From contig CAVORB010000023.1 in assembly GCA_963698495.1 (NCBI GenBank), positions 110,860 through 174,859 of the forward strand: a stretch of 64,000 bases of DNA, read 5' to 3'. Positions 45,295 through 54,301 of the stretch are shown here, one piece after another. The first letter of the stretch is position 1. Each line of letters begins with the position of its first letter. The DNA comes from CAVORB01 sp963698495. GTDB lineage: Bacteria; Pseudomonadota; Gammaproteobacteria; Chromatiales; Chromatiaceae. The position numbers were made by a program, and so were the translations under genes. Below the pieces are notes generated by a model. It worked only from the letters and a program-made list of their open reading frames with translations, did no database searches and was not told the DNA's origin.

Positions 45295-46096
45295 CTTTTA
45301 TAGCCTCTAACGCTATGTTGTAGCATTGCTTGGCCTTATACTGAAATAGGCCTTTCCCATATACATATTGCCCGCTACCGGGTGCCCTCCAAAAGACTTG
45401 CTCTGAACTTTGTTCAGACATCCATTTAAAGAAATCTCGACACATGAAATCATAGAACAAGTATGATTTATCACGATATTCGTAGTTTTCTATAAATTGA
45501 TACGCCAGCGTATCTATTAGCAACCCACCGATGGGCACATTCCATTTATTTTTCCAGGAACGCACCATTCTACAAAGCGGAATCAGATTATTGTTGCAGA
45601 CAATGTTCCTGTTTTTTATGGCTTGTATTTCTGGTTTTGGATTTGTCGTTTTCCAAGACCCACCGTTGTTCGAATCTGGATAGGTGTATGTTCCTGCTTG
45701 GTTGTTGAAAACAGGAACGACTTCAAAAGTTACTCCGTCCTGGAAGCTGACCACTACGACTTGACCATCTCCGCCCACGCTTGAAGTGGAGTAGGTTTTC
45801 TTCATTGATGATCGGACGGCTTGCAGTAAAGCAGATTGCCCGTTAGTGCTGTAAGCATTGTACTGATGGTATAGGGCCGATGGTAATTCGAATACCATAT
45901 CTAAGTCACTAAACCCTCGGATTGCTGTATTTCTGCCGTAAGAGCCAACATACAAGCTATGCGATGTATCGGAAGTCGTATTCCAAAAATCAGTGTTTAG
46001 CCGTCGAGTAATCGCTTTGTATCGAGTTGATATAGAACTCGAATTCTGAATAGTCAGATTTGAACAAAATGTACTAAACCAATCCGCTAGACCCAT
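45215..46096 (-). CDS. CD-NTase / SMODS-type nucleotidyltransferase (CBASS cyclase)
   Basis: This 293-residue protein has the polymerase-beta nucleotidyltransferase motif of cGAS/DncV-like enzymes. GSYGRNTAIRGFSDLDMVF contains G51-S52 and the metal pair D64-x-D66, with a third acidic residue in FEVVPVF (E125). A helical C-terminal part follows, with RMVRSWKNKWN as in SMODS proteins. CD-NTases make cyclic di- or trinucleotides on phage infection and activate a partner effector. It starts 22 nt after the cassette boundary behind AAGGAAG. The next gene is its probable SLATT effector. The exact nucleotide product cannot be told. Confidence 0.82.
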   Translation of the reverse strand: MGLADWFSTFCSNLTIQNSSSISTRYKAITRRLNTDFWNTTSDTSHSLYVGSYGRNTAIRGFSDLDMVFELPSALYHQYNAYSTNGQSALLQAVRSSMKKTYSTSSVGGDGQVVVVSFQDGVTFEVVPVFNNQAGTYTYPDSNNGGSWKTTNPKPEIQAIKNRNIVCNNNLIPLCRMVRSWKNKWNVPIGGLLIDTLAYQFIENYEYRDKSYLFYDFMCRDFFKWMSEQSSEQVFWRAPGSGQYVYGKGLFQYKAKQCYNIALEAIKDETATPKREWSAKYEWRRIFGTAFPD

Positions 46097-46112
46097 GTGC
46101 TTCCTTTTATTA

Positions 46113-46119
46113 AGCTAAC
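46113..46119 (-). other. Cassette 5' core site GTTAGCT
   Basis: GTTAGCT on the minus strand fits the recombination core site GTTRRRY except at one position and is the exact complement of the AGCTAAC box of the attC at the other end of the cassette. No full attI or second attC can be recognised just upstream, so insertion may have been at a secondary site or next to a decayed array. Confidence 0.6.
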
Positions 46120-46146
46120 AGTGAAATAGGCCGCAGTCGGGCAATC

Positions 46147-46178
46147 CGGGTGCTAGACTGCATGCCGTCTAGCACCCG
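46147..46178. repeat. Perfect 12-bp hairpin upstream of the cassette
   Basis: CGGGTGCTAGAC and GTCTAGCACCCG form a perfect 12-bp stem with an 8-nt loop (TGCATGCC). No T-run follows on either strand. It lies 28 bp outside the cassette's 5' core site. It could be a transcription or recombination element. I see no gene in 46120-46378. Confidence 0.55.
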
Positions 46179-46378
46179 ACTCTCCTTGCGAGTACGAGTT
46201 CCAGCTTACCTCGAGTAGAGGTGTGCATCGCGCGGGAGGGGTATTGGGTCGCATCCGTGCCGCACAAGCAACGCTGCCGACTGCTAGGTCTGACGGAGGA
46301 AGGCCTATCTCGTGATGCCCCCGTTCGGCGGCCGTGCAAGCTCAGGTGGCGCTCCATGCCTTTGCCTTTCGAGTCTCG

Positions 46379-46507
46379 CTACTTCGCCGCCCGCTGAATC
46401 GCCTCGCCGGCGCTTTCGATGTCCCTGCCCGCGCCCTTGATGGTCTCGCAGCCGCTGAGCACGGCGATGAGGGCGAGACAGACCAGTATCGGCAATATCC
46501 TTCGCAT
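46379..46507 (-). CDS. Entericidin-like small lipoprotein
   Basis: ATG 46507 encodes 42 residues with a hydrophobic signal, the lipobox VLSGC (Cys 20) and the typical tail CETIKGAGRDIESAGEAI. This is the EcnA/EcnB family of small envelope lipoproteins, some of which act in a programmed-lysis antidote/toxin pair. Only one copy is present here. It lies 20 nt after nuoN on the same strand and may be read from the complex I transcript. Confidence 0.88.
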   Translation of the reverse strand: MRRILPILVCLALIAVLSGCETIKGAGRDIESAGEAIQRAAK

Positions 46508-46527
46508 CGAGGTTACCTCTCAGCCGA

Positions 46528-47964
46528 TCAGGTGAAGGCCGCCTGGCAGACGGACAGCAGCGCGGCCGGGAACAGCCCGAGCACCAGCATCGCAACGCCG
46601 TTCACGGACAGGGCCACCCTGGCGCCCGCGCCCAGCGTCAGCGGCGCATCCTCGACGGGCGCGTCGAAGTACATGAGCTTGACGATGCGCAGGTAGTAGA
46701 AGGCGCCGATGATGGAGAAGAAGACGCCGATCACGGCCAGCCACCAGAGGCTGACCTGCACCACCGCCTCCAGCACCAGCAGCTTGGCCATGAAGCCAAC
46801 CGTGGGCGGGACCCCGGCCATGGAGAACATGATCAGCCCCATCATGGCCGCGTACCAGGAGTCGCGCTGATTGAGGCCCTTGAGATCTTCCAGGTTCTCG
46901 GCATCGAAGCCCTTGCGGCTCAGCAGCAGGAGCACGCCGAAGGCGCCGGCCGCCATGACCGCGTAGACGATGGCGTAGAACATCGCGGCGGCATAGCCCT
47001 GGGAGGTCCCGGCGAGGAGCCCGAGGAAGATGAAGCCCACGTGCGAGATGGTGGAGTAGGCGAGCATGCGCTTGATGTTCGTCTGGGCGATGGCGATCAC
47101 GTTGCCGAGGCCCATGGACAGCACCGCGAGGATGATCAGCATCCCCTGCCAGTGGACGTGCAGCCCGCCCATGCCGTCGACCAGGAGCCGCATGGCCAGG
47201 GCGAAGGCGGCGATCTTCGGGGCGCTGCCGAGGAACAGCACGACCGGTGTCGGCGCGCCCTGGTAGACGTCCGGCACCCACATGTGGAAGGGGACGGCGC
47301 CGAACTTGAAGCCGATGCCGATCACCAGGAAGGCGATGCCGAACACCAGGACCTTGTTGTCCATGCCTTGCGACGAGGCCGTCGCGGCGATGGTGCCGAG
47401 CTCCAGCGATCCGGTCGCCCCGTAGATCATGGACATGCCGTAGAGCAGCATGCCGGAGCCCAGCGCGCCGAGGACGAAGTACTTCATGGCCGCTTCCGCG
47501 CCCCTGGTGGAGTCGCGGTCGAAGGCCACCATGGCGTACAGGCACAAGGCCAGCAGCTCCAGGCCCAGGTAAACGGTGAGCAGGCTGTTGGCGGACACCA
47601 TGATCATCATGCCGAGCACGGCGAACAGCCCCAGCACGTAGTACTCGCCGGTGAGCATGTCCCGGTCGCGCAGCCAGTCCTTGGCGTAGACGAAGGCGAA
47701 CAGGCTGATCAGCAGGATCAGCACCTTGAGCACGTCGCTCATCGCATCGCGCACGTAGGTGCCGTCGAACACCACCTGCGGCACCCCGCCCCCGACGACG
47801 CCGGTGACCCCGATCGCGACCAGCAGGCCGATGAGGGTGATGGCGTGGTTTGCGCCCTTACGGTGCTCCGGCAGGTAGAGGTCGACCAGCAGCACGGTGC
47901 TTGCCAGCACCAGGACGGTGATCTCGGGGAGTACGGGAATCAGAGCGGCGTAATCGAAGGACAT
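46528..47964 (-). CDS. nuoN: NADH-quinone oxidoreductase subunit N
   Basis: This 478-residue antiporter-like membrane subunit has about 14 hydrophobic segments. It has the conserved LLALCLYAMVAFDRDS and a broken-helix Lys/His region (KFGAVPFHMWVPDVYQGAPT). NuoN is one of three proton-pumping subunits in the membrane arm of complex I. It starts 12 nt after the nuoM stop and is the last gene of the 14-gene nuo operon. Confidence 0.97.
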   Translation of the reverse strand: MSFDYAALIPVLPEITVLVLASTVLLVDLYLPEHRKGANHAITLIGLLVAIGVTGVVGGGVPQVVFDGTYVRDAMSDVLKVLILLISLFAFVYAKDWLRDRDMLTGEYYVLGLFAVLGMMIMVSANSLLTVYLGLELLALCLYAMVAFDRDSTRGAEAAMKYFVLGALGSGMLLYGMSMIYGATGSLELGTIAATASSQGMDNKVLVFGIAFLVIGIGFKFGAVPFHMWVPDVYQGAPTPVVLFLGSAPKIAAFALAMRLLVDGMGGLHVHWQGMLIILAVLSMGLGNVIAIAQTNIKRMLAYSTISHVGFIFLGLLAGTSQGYAAAMFYAIVYAVMAAGAFGVLLLLSRKGFDAENLEDLKGLNQRDSWYAAMMGLIMFSMAGVPPTVGFMAKLLVLEAVVQVSLWWLAVIGVFFSIIGAFYYLRIVKLMYFDAPVEDAPLTLGAGARVALSVNGVAMLVLGLFPAALLSVCQAAFT

Positions 47965-47976
47965 AGGTGTGATCCG

Positions 47977-49546
47977 TCAGAAATGGGCCGCCACGGGCGC
48001 GGCGGCGCTCCCGATCTTGGACGCCGAGATCTGCTGCACCAGGTTCTGGATGCTGGCGTCCATCACCTCGACCAGCGGCGCGGGCCACAGGCCCAGGACC
48101 AGCACGGCCGCGGCCAGGGTGCCGAGAACCAGGAGCTCGCGGCCGTTGGCGTCCTGGAGACCGGCGACGCCCTCGTTGGCCACCGGACCGAACACCACGC
48201 GCTTGACCATCCACAGCGTGTAGGCCGCGCCCAGGATCAGCGTCGTCGCCGCCAGGAAGGCGAACCAGAAGTCGGCGCGGAAGCTCGCCAGGATGACCAT
48301 GAACTCGCCGACGAAGCCGGAGGTTCCGGGCAGCCCGGCGTTGGCCATGGCGAAGAACACCATCAGGGCGCCGAACACGGGCATGGTGTTCACCACCCCG
48401 CCGTAGTCGGCGATCTGGCGCGAGTGCAGGCGGTCGTAGAGCACGCCGACGCACAGGAAGAGCGCGCCGGAGATGAAGCCGTGGGAAATCATCTGCACCA
48501 TGCCGCCCGAGATGCCCATGACGGCCCCGCTCTCGACGTCGGAGCGGGCGAAGATGGTGAAGACGATGAAGAAGCCCAAGGGTCACGAAACCCATGTGGG
48601 CGATGGAGGAGTAGGCGATGAGCTTCTTCATGTCCTGCTGCACCAGGGCCACGAAGCCGATGTAGACAACCGCGATCAGGGACATGGAGATGATCAGCCA
48701 ATCGAGCGAGGCGCTGGCGTCGGGAGTGATGGGCAGGCTGAAGCGCAGGAACCCGTAGCCGCCGATCTTGAGCATGATGGCGGCCAGGATCACGGACCCA
48801 CCGGTGGGCGCCTCGACGTGGGCGTCCGGCAGCCAGGTGTGCACCGGCCACATCGGCACCTTGACCGCGAAGGCGAGCAGGAAGGCGATGAAGATCAGCA
48901 CCTGCTCGGTCATGCCGAGCGGCAGGGCGTGGAAGCTCGGCAACCCGGGCGCGGAGGGCACGATCTCGAAGGTTCCCGACTGGAAGTACATGTAGATCAG
49001 GGCGACCAGCATGAACACCGAGCCGAAGAAGGTGTAGAGGAAGAACTTGATGGTGGCGTAGACCCGGTTGGGGCCGCCCCAGACGCCGATGATGAGGAAC
49101 ATCGGGATCAGCATGGCCTCCCAGAACACGTAGAAGAGGACGGCGTCGAGGGCCGAGAAGACCCCCACCATCACCCCCTCCATGATCAGGAAGGCGGCCA
49201 TGTACTGTGACGGCTTGTAGCTGATGACCTCCCATCCGGCAATGATCACCAGGATGGTCATGAAGGTGGTCAGCAGGATGAGCGGCATCGAGATGCCGTC
49301 GATCCCCAGGTAGTAGTAGACGTTGAAGGACGGGATCCAGGCCGTGTGCTCGACGAACTGCATCTGGGCGGTGGAGGAGTCGAAGCCGGTCCAGAGGCCG
49401 ATGCTGACGAGGAAGGTCAGCACCGCGAAGGCGAGCGCCGTCCACTTGGAGACGCCGGGCGCGCGGTCTCCGCTCGCAAGCACCGCGAGGCCCCCGATGA
49501 TCGGGAGCCAGATGGTGAACGTCAGAACTGGAATCGCGGATTGCAT
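47977..49546 (-). CDS. nuoM: NADH-quinone oxidoreductase subunit M (single-base frameshift)
   Basis: ATG 49546 (MQSAIPVLTFTIWLP) begins a typical NuoM membrane subunit with the VKVPMWPVHTWLPDAHVEAPT pumping segment. The frame breaks after AHMGFVTLG. The next residues, FFIVFTIFARSDVE, are in another frame that runs to the stop at 47977. The span of 1570 nt has one surplus base; dropping one A of the AA at 48578-48579 (a doubled T on the coding strand) restores 522 residues. Since complex I needs NuoM and all other nuo genes are present, a sequence error is likely. Without correction, the protein would lose its last third. Confidence 0.95.
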
Positions 49547-49569
49547 GCCTGTCCGTCTCCCCCGGAGAT

Positions 49570-51570
49570 CTAGAGAACCACGAAGAGCGTCAGCAGGACC
49601 AGCAGGCCCAGGATCATGGCGATCGCGTAGTCGTACAGATAACCGGTCTGAATGTTTCGAGCCCGCTCCGAGAACCAACCCACGGCCTTGGCCGAGCCGT
49701 TGACGATCAGGCCGTCGATCAGCCCGCGGTCACCGAGGTTCCAGAACAGCTTGCCGATGCCCCGCCCGCCACCGGCGAACAGCGCCTGGTTAAGCTCGTC
49801 GAAGCCGTACTTGCGATCGAGGATGAAGTACAGCCAGTCGTACTTGATGCGCAGATACTGCTCGATCTGGGGCTTCTTGCCGAACAGGTACCAGAAGACG
49901 TAACCGGCGACGGCGAAGCCCGCGAGCGCGAGCCAGAAGGGCGCCGTCATGAGCCCGTGCAGCACGAAGGCGAGCTGGCCGTGGTAGTGCTCGCTCATGT
50001 GGCCCAGCACGTCGTGCTCGGGCGCCACGTAAATCGCACCCTTGAACCAGTCGCCGAACAGGATCGGCTCCATGGTCATCCAGCCGATGAACACCGAGGG
50101 GATCGCCAGCAGCACCAGGGGCACCCACACCACCGCCGGGGTCTCGTGCAGGTGGTGGCGCGTATGGTCGTCCATCCGCTCCTTGCCGTGGAACACCAGG
50201 AAGTAGAGGCGGAAGCTGTAGAGCGCGGTAACGAAGACGCCGATGGTCAGCAGCACCGAGGCGTATCCGGCGCCCGCCACCTGGGAGGCGCCCACCGCCT
50301 CGATGATGGCGTCCTTGGAGAAGAACCCGGAGAAGCCCGGGAAGCCGATGAGCGCCAGCGTGCCGATCAGGAAGGTGATCCAGGTGATCGGCATGTACTT
50401 GCGCAGGCCGCCCATGTTGCGGATGTCCTGGTCGTGGTGCATGGCGATGATCACCGAGCCGGCGGCCAGGAACAGCAGGGCCTTGAAGAAGGCGTGGGTC
50501 ATCAGGTGGAAGATGCCGGCGGCGTACGCCGAGGCGCCGAGCGCGGTCATCATGTAGCCGAGCTGAGACAGGGTCGAGTAGGCCACCACCCGCTTGATGT
50601 CGTTCTGCACCAGCCCGATCAGCCCCATGAAGAAGGCGGTCGTCGCGCCGATCACCATGACGAAGCTGAGCGCCGTCTCGGAGAGCTCGTAGAGCGGCGA
50701 CATGCGGGCGACCATGAAGATGCCCGCGGTGACCATGGTCGCGGCGTGGATCAGGGCGGAGATCGGCGTCGGGCCTTCCATGGAGTCGGGCAGCCACACA
50801 TGCAGGGGCACCTGGGCCGATTTGCCCATGGCGCCGATGAACAGCAGGACGCCGATCACCGTCATCACCGACCAGGAGGCGTCTCCCCAGACCTGCATCT
50901 GGGCGTCCTTCATCTCCGGCGCCCGGGCGAACACCTCAACGTAGTCCATCGAGTTGAAATACATGCCTACGGCCGCGATGCCGAGAATGAAGCCGAAGTC
51001 GCCCACCCGGTTGACCAGGAAGGCCTTGAGGTTGGCGAAGATGGCCGACTCGCGCACCGACCAGAAGCCGATCAGCAGGTAGGAGACCAGGCCCACCGCC
51101 TCCCAGCCGAAGAACAGCTGGAGGAAGTTGTTGGACATCACCAGCATCAGCATCGAGAAGGTGAAGAGCGAGATGTAGCTGAAGAAGCGCTGGTAGCTGT
51201 TCTTGCCCGCGAGCGAGTCCTTGGGCCAGTTGTGCTCGTCATCGGCCATGTAGCCGACGGTGTAGATGTGGACCATGAGGGAGACGAAGGTGACCACGCC
51301 GATCATGAGCGCGGTGAGCTTGTCCACCAGGAAGCCGATCTGGAAGCTGATGCCGTCGCTCACCATCCAGGTGTAGACGGAGCCGTTGAACACCGGCTGA
51401 TCGTCGACGACGAAGAGCTTGACCACGTACAGGGACAACAGGCAGGAAATGCCCACCCCGAGGATGGTGACCCAGTGCGCACCGGCCCGGCCGATCCTGG
51501 CGCCGAAGAATCCGGCGATGATCGCCCCCACAAGCGGTGCGAGTACGATGGTCAGGTAGATGTTTTCCAT
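49570..51570 (-). CDS. nuoL: NADH-quinone oxidoreductase subunit L
   Basis: This 666-residue protein is the largest antiporter-like subunit of complex I. It has the AQVPLHVWLPDSMEGPTPISALIHAATMV segment (longer motif near 245-273) and the C-terminal extension with the long lateral helix (last about 130 residues). It pumps protons at the distal end of the membrane arm. The gap of 166 nt to nuoK upstream is larger than elsewhere in the operon and holds a CGGCC-TTC-GGCCG hairpin near 51717-51735 but no gene. Confidence 0.97.
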   Translation of the reverse strand: MENIYLTIVLAPLVGAIIAGFFGARIGRAGAHWVTILGVGISCLLSLYVVKLFVVDDQPVFNGSVYTWMVSDGISFQIGFLVDKLTALMIGVVTFVSLMVHIYTVGYMADDEHNWPKDSLAGKNSYQRFFSYISLFTFSMLMLVMSNNFLQLFFGWEAVGLVSYLLIGFWSVRESAIFANLKAFLVNRVGDFGFILGIAAVGMYFNSMDYVEVFARAPEMKDAQMQVWGDASWSVMTVIGVLLFIGAMGKSAQVPLHVWLPDSMEGPTPISALIHAATMVTAGIFMVARMSPLYELSETALSFVMVIGATTAFFMGLIGLVQNDIKRVVAYSTLSQLGYMMTALGASAYAAGIFHLMTHAFFKALLFLAAGSVIIAMHHDQDIRNMGGLRKYMPITWITFLIGTLALIGFPGFSGFFSKDAIIEAVGASQVAGAGYASVLLTIGVFVTALYSFRLYFLVFHGKERMDDHTRHHLHETPAVVWVPLVLLAIPSVFIGWMTMEPILFGDWFKGAIYVAPEHDVLGHMSEHYHGQLAFVLHGLMTAPFWLALAGFAVAGYVFWYLFGKKPQIEQYLRIKYDWLYFILDRKYGFDELNQALFAGGGRGIGKLFWNLGDRGLIDGLIVNGSAKAVGWFSERARNIQTGYLYDYAIAMILGLLVLLTLFVVL

Positions 51571-51736
51571 ATCGTTTCTATGGCTTATCGAGCCCGCCCC
51601 TGCGCGCTCGAATCGGTTTCAAAGTCGCTGACACCCCTCCGCCGACCCCTTGCTGGACCTGCGGCGCGGCTATCCGAGCACGCCGTTAGCCAAGGGTCGG
51701 ATCCCCCAAAACGCCGGCGGCCTTCGGCCGACCGCC

Positions 51737-52042
51737 CTACCCCTTCAAGGCATCCAGTTCCTGGACATCGATGGTCTGTCGGCTGCGGAAAAGGACCACC
51801 AGGATCGCAAGCCCGATCGCCGCCTCGGCCGCCGCCACCGTCAGGATGAAGAAGACGAAGACCTGGCCGGCGGTATCGCCAAGGAAGTGGGAGAAGGCGA
51901 TGAAGTTCATGTTGACCGCCAGCAGCATGAGCTCGATGCACATCAGCAGGATGATCACGTTCTTCCGGTTGAGGAAGATCCCCGCGACGCTGATGGAGAA
52001 CAGGATGCCCCCGAGCATCAGGTAATCGGACAGTGCGATCAT
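51737..52042 (-). CDS. nuoK: NADH-quinone oxidoreductase subunit K
   Basis: This 101-residue subunit has three membrane helices and the conserved Glu in ILLMCIELMLLAVN (Glu about 37) plus a second in AAAEAAIGLAI (about 73). These form part of the proton channel next to NuoJ. Its ATG overlaps the nuoJ stop by 4 nt. Confidence 0.97.
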   Translation of the reverse strand: MIALSDYLMLGGILFSISVAGIFLNRKNVIILLMCIELMLLAVNMNFIAFSHFLGDTAGQVFVFFILTVAAAEAAIGLAILVVLFRSRQTIDVQELDALKG

Positions 52043-52698
52043 TCCGCCTCCACATCGCCCTGGGCGGGCGCGGCCTGGGTCTTCGCGACCACTCTCCTGG
52101 GTTCCACCGGCACGTTCACGATCCGGATCCGATCCGGCCCCTTCCGGACGTAGACCTGTTTCGACGGGTCCACGTACTTGTTGTCCGGACGGCGGCGCAA
52201 GGTCAAGCGGATGGCCGCGACGATGGCTACCAGCAGGATCACCGCGGCGATCTCGAAGGGGTACACGTACACGGTGTAGAGCAGCATGCCGAGCTCTTCC
52301 GTGTTGCTGTAGTCGGCCGCCCGCGCCGCGGGCTTGGCGAACTGCTCCAGCCCGAAGTTGGCCGGCCCCTCGATCAGCAGGATCTCCGCCAGAAGCACCG
52401 CGGCGATCAGCAGCCCGAGCGGCAGGTGGCGTATGAACTGCGCCTTGAGCGCGGCCACCTCGATGTCCAGCATCATGACCACGAACAGGAACAGGACCAT
52501 CACCGCGCCGACGTAGACCAGCACCAGGGTAATCGCCAGGAACTCGGCCTCCAGCAGCATCCACAGGCCCGCGCTCGCCACGAAGGCCAGCACCAGGTAG
52601 AGCACCGCGTGCACCGTGTTGCGCCGGGTGATCACCATGCCCGCCGCCGCCACCGTGATGGCGGCGAAGACGTAGAAGAGAAACTTTTCGAAGCCCAT
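52039..52698 (-). CDS. nuoJ: NADH-quinone oxidoreductase subunit J
   Basis: ATG 52698 (MGFEKFLFYVFAAITVA) gives 219 residues with five membrane helices, including the conserved ITLVLVYVGAVMVLFLFVVMM stretch that carries the family's pi-bulge helix. A 17-residue longer start at 52749 is not needed. The basic C-terminal tail of about 45 residues is longer than in E. coli. It lies between nuoI (34 nt) and nuoK (overlap). Confidence 0.95.
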   Translation of the reverse strand: MGFEKFLFYVFAAITVAAAGMVITRRNTVHAVLYLVLAFVASAGLWMLLEAEFLAITLVLVYVGAVMVLFLFVVMMLDIEVAALKAQFIRHLPLGLLIAAVLLAEILLIEGPANFGLEQFAKPAARAADYSNTEELGMLLYTVYVYPFEIAAVILLVAIVAAIRLTLRRRPDNKYVDPSKQVYVRKGPDRIRIVNVPVEPRRVVAKTQAAPAQGDVEAE

Positions 52699-52732
52699 GT
52701 GTCGTCCGTTGGTTAGGTCTGCAGTGACGGCG

Positions 52733-53224
52733 TCACCGGTAGGGCGCATCCGCGGCGCGGGCGGCGGCGATCTCGGCCTCGTACTTGTCGCCGATGGCGA
52801 GCAGCCGGTCCTTGGTCATGATGTGCTCGCCGCGCTCCTCGAAGTGGTACTCGTAGACGCCCGTCTCGACGATCGAGTCCACCGGGCAGGACTCCTCGCA
52901 GAAGCCGCAGTAGATGCACTTGAACAGGTCGATGTCGTAGCGCGTCGTGCGCCGCGAGCCGTCGGCCCTGGGCTCCGCCTCGATGGTGATGGCGAGCGCC
53001 GGGCAGGTCGCCTCGCACAGCTTGCAGGCGATGCAGCGCTCCTCGCCGTTCGGGTAGCGCCGCAGGGCGTGCAGGCCGCGGAAGCGCGGCGAGATCGGCG
53101 CCTTCTCCTCCGGATACTGGACGGTGAGCTTGGTGCGGAACATATACCGCCCGGTGACCCCGAGGCCGCGGAACAGCTCCAGCAGCATCAGGCTCCGCAG
53201 GTAATCGCGCATGGTTTGCAGCAT
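52733..53224 (-). CDS. nuoI: NADH-quinone oxidoreductase subunit I
   Basis: This 163-residue subunit binds two 4Fe-4S clusters (N6a and N6b) through CIACKLCEATCP and CIYCGFCEESCP. It passes electrons from NuoG toward NuoB in the peripheral arm of complex I. It is 29 nt after nuoH. Confidence 0.97.
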   Translation of the reverse strand: MLQTMRDYLRSLMLLELFRGLGVTGRYMFRTKLTVQYPEEKAPISPRFRGLHALRRYPNGEERCIACKLCEATCPALAITIEAEPRADGSRRTTRYDIDLFKCIYCGFCEESCPVDSIVETGVYEYHFEERGEHIMTKDRLLAIGDKYEAEIAAARAADAPYR

Positions 53225-53253
53225 CTGACCCGACTCCTCTCAGGACGCGTTGG

Positions 53254-54288
53254 TCACGCCGACCACCAGGGGGGCATCTTGTAGACGACCGCGAGCCCGA
53301 CGACCAGGATCCAGACGATGGTGATGGGGATGAACACCTTCCAACCCAGACGCATGATCTGGTCGTAGCGGAAACGGGGGAAGGTGGCCCGGAACCAGAG
53401 GAACAGGAACATGAAGAAGAAGGTCTTCAGCAGCATCCAGTGGAAGCCGTCGTCGAGCAGGAAGACCCCATCCACCCACTCCTTCGGCAGCGGCGACAGC
53501 CAGCCGCCCAGAAACATGAGCGCCGACAGGGCCGAGATCAGGATCATGTTGGCGTACTCGGCGAGGAAGAAGACCGCGAAGGCCATGCCCGAGTACTCGA
53601 CGTGGAAGCCCGCCACGATTTCCGATTCGCCCTCGGCGACGTCGAAGGGGGCGCGGTTGGTCTCCGCCAGGCCGGAGATGAAGTAAACGCCGAACAACGG
53701 CAGCAGGGGCAGCCAGAACCAGGTGAGCAGGCTCCCCTCCTGAGCGCGGACGATGTCGCCGAGATTGAGGCTGCCGGCGGCCACCAGCACCCCCACCAGG
53801 GCGAAGCCCATGGCGATCTCGTAGGCCACGATCTGGGCGGCGGAGCGCATGGCGCCCAGCAGGGCGTATTTGGAGTTGGAGGCCCAGCCGGCGATGATCA
53901 CGCCGTACACGCCCAGTGAGGTGAGGGCCAGGATGTACAGCAGCCCGGCGTTGACGTCCGCCAGCACCATGCCGTCGTCGAAGGGGAACACCGCCCAGGC
54001 CGCCAAGGCGGGGCCGATGGTGATCAGCGGCGCCATCAGGAACAGGACCGGATTGGCCTTGGTCGGGATGACGATCTCCTTCATCATCAGCTTGACCGCG
54101 TCGGCGATGGGCTGCAGCAGCCCGCGCCAGCCTACCCGGTTCGGCCCGATGCGGATCTGCATGTAGCCGATGACCTTGCGCTCCGCATAGGTGTAATAGG
54201 CCACCAGGCCCATCAGCGGGGCGAGGATCACGACGATCTTCAGCAGGATCTGAATCACCGTCGGCAGGGATTCCCAGAGCTCGATCAT
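53254..54288 (-). CDS. nuoH: NADH-quinone oxidoreductase subunit H
   Basis: This 344-residue membrane protein anchors the peripheral arm and forms part of the quinone chamber. It has the early ERKVIGYMQIRIGPNRVG motif (near 31-48) and the AETNRAPFDVAEGESE loop (near 208-223), both diagnostic for NuoH. It has eight membrane helices. Confidence 0.97.
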   Translation of the reverse strand: MIELWESLPTVIQILLKIVVILAPLMGLVAYYTYAERKVIGYMQIRIGPNRVGWRGLLQPIADAVKLMMKEIVIPTKANPVLFLMAPLITIGPALAAWAVFPFDDGMVLADVNAGLLYILALTSLGVYGVIIAGWASNSKYALLGAMRSAAQIVAYEIAMGFALVGVLVAAGSLNLGDIVRAQEGSLLTWFWLPLLPLFGVYFISGLAETNRAPFDVAEGESEIVAGFHVEYSGMAFAVFFLAEYANMILISALSALMFLGGWLSPLPKEWVDGVFLLDDGFHWMLLKTFFFMFLFLWFRATFPRFRYDQIMRLGWKVFIPITIVWILVVGLAVVYKMPPWWSA

Positions 54289-54301
54289 GATCTTGTTCTG
54301 C

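Larger units (their letters stand above)
44587..46118 (-). mobile_element. Two-gene integron cassette carrying a CBASS-like module
   Basis: The cassette's 5' end is marked by G|TTAGCT (core site 46119-46113 on the minus strand) and its 3' end by the attC at 44581-44661. In a free circular cassette the 5' TTRRRY joins the final G of attC to form R', which must pair with R''. Here R' GTTAGCT and R'' AGCTAAC are exact complements. That supports these two genes being one excisable unit of about 1.53 kb. The sequence is AT-rich compared with both flanks. No integrase gene is in the window, so this is an attC array without integrase as far as visible. Confidence 0.7.

Noticed and set aside
46169..46357. 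62-residue minus-strand frame between the entericidin gene and the cassette
   Set aside because: It overlaps the perfect hairpin, has no ribosome site and no protein-like pattern.
43316..46378. Integron integrase (intI)
   Set aside because: I looked on both strands for a tyrosine recombinase next to the cassettes. None of the frames has the required size or motifs.
49957..51849. Plus-strand His/Asp/Gln/Glu-rich open frame of 630 codons
   Set aside because: It is antisense to nuoL, again the mirror of a membrane protein.
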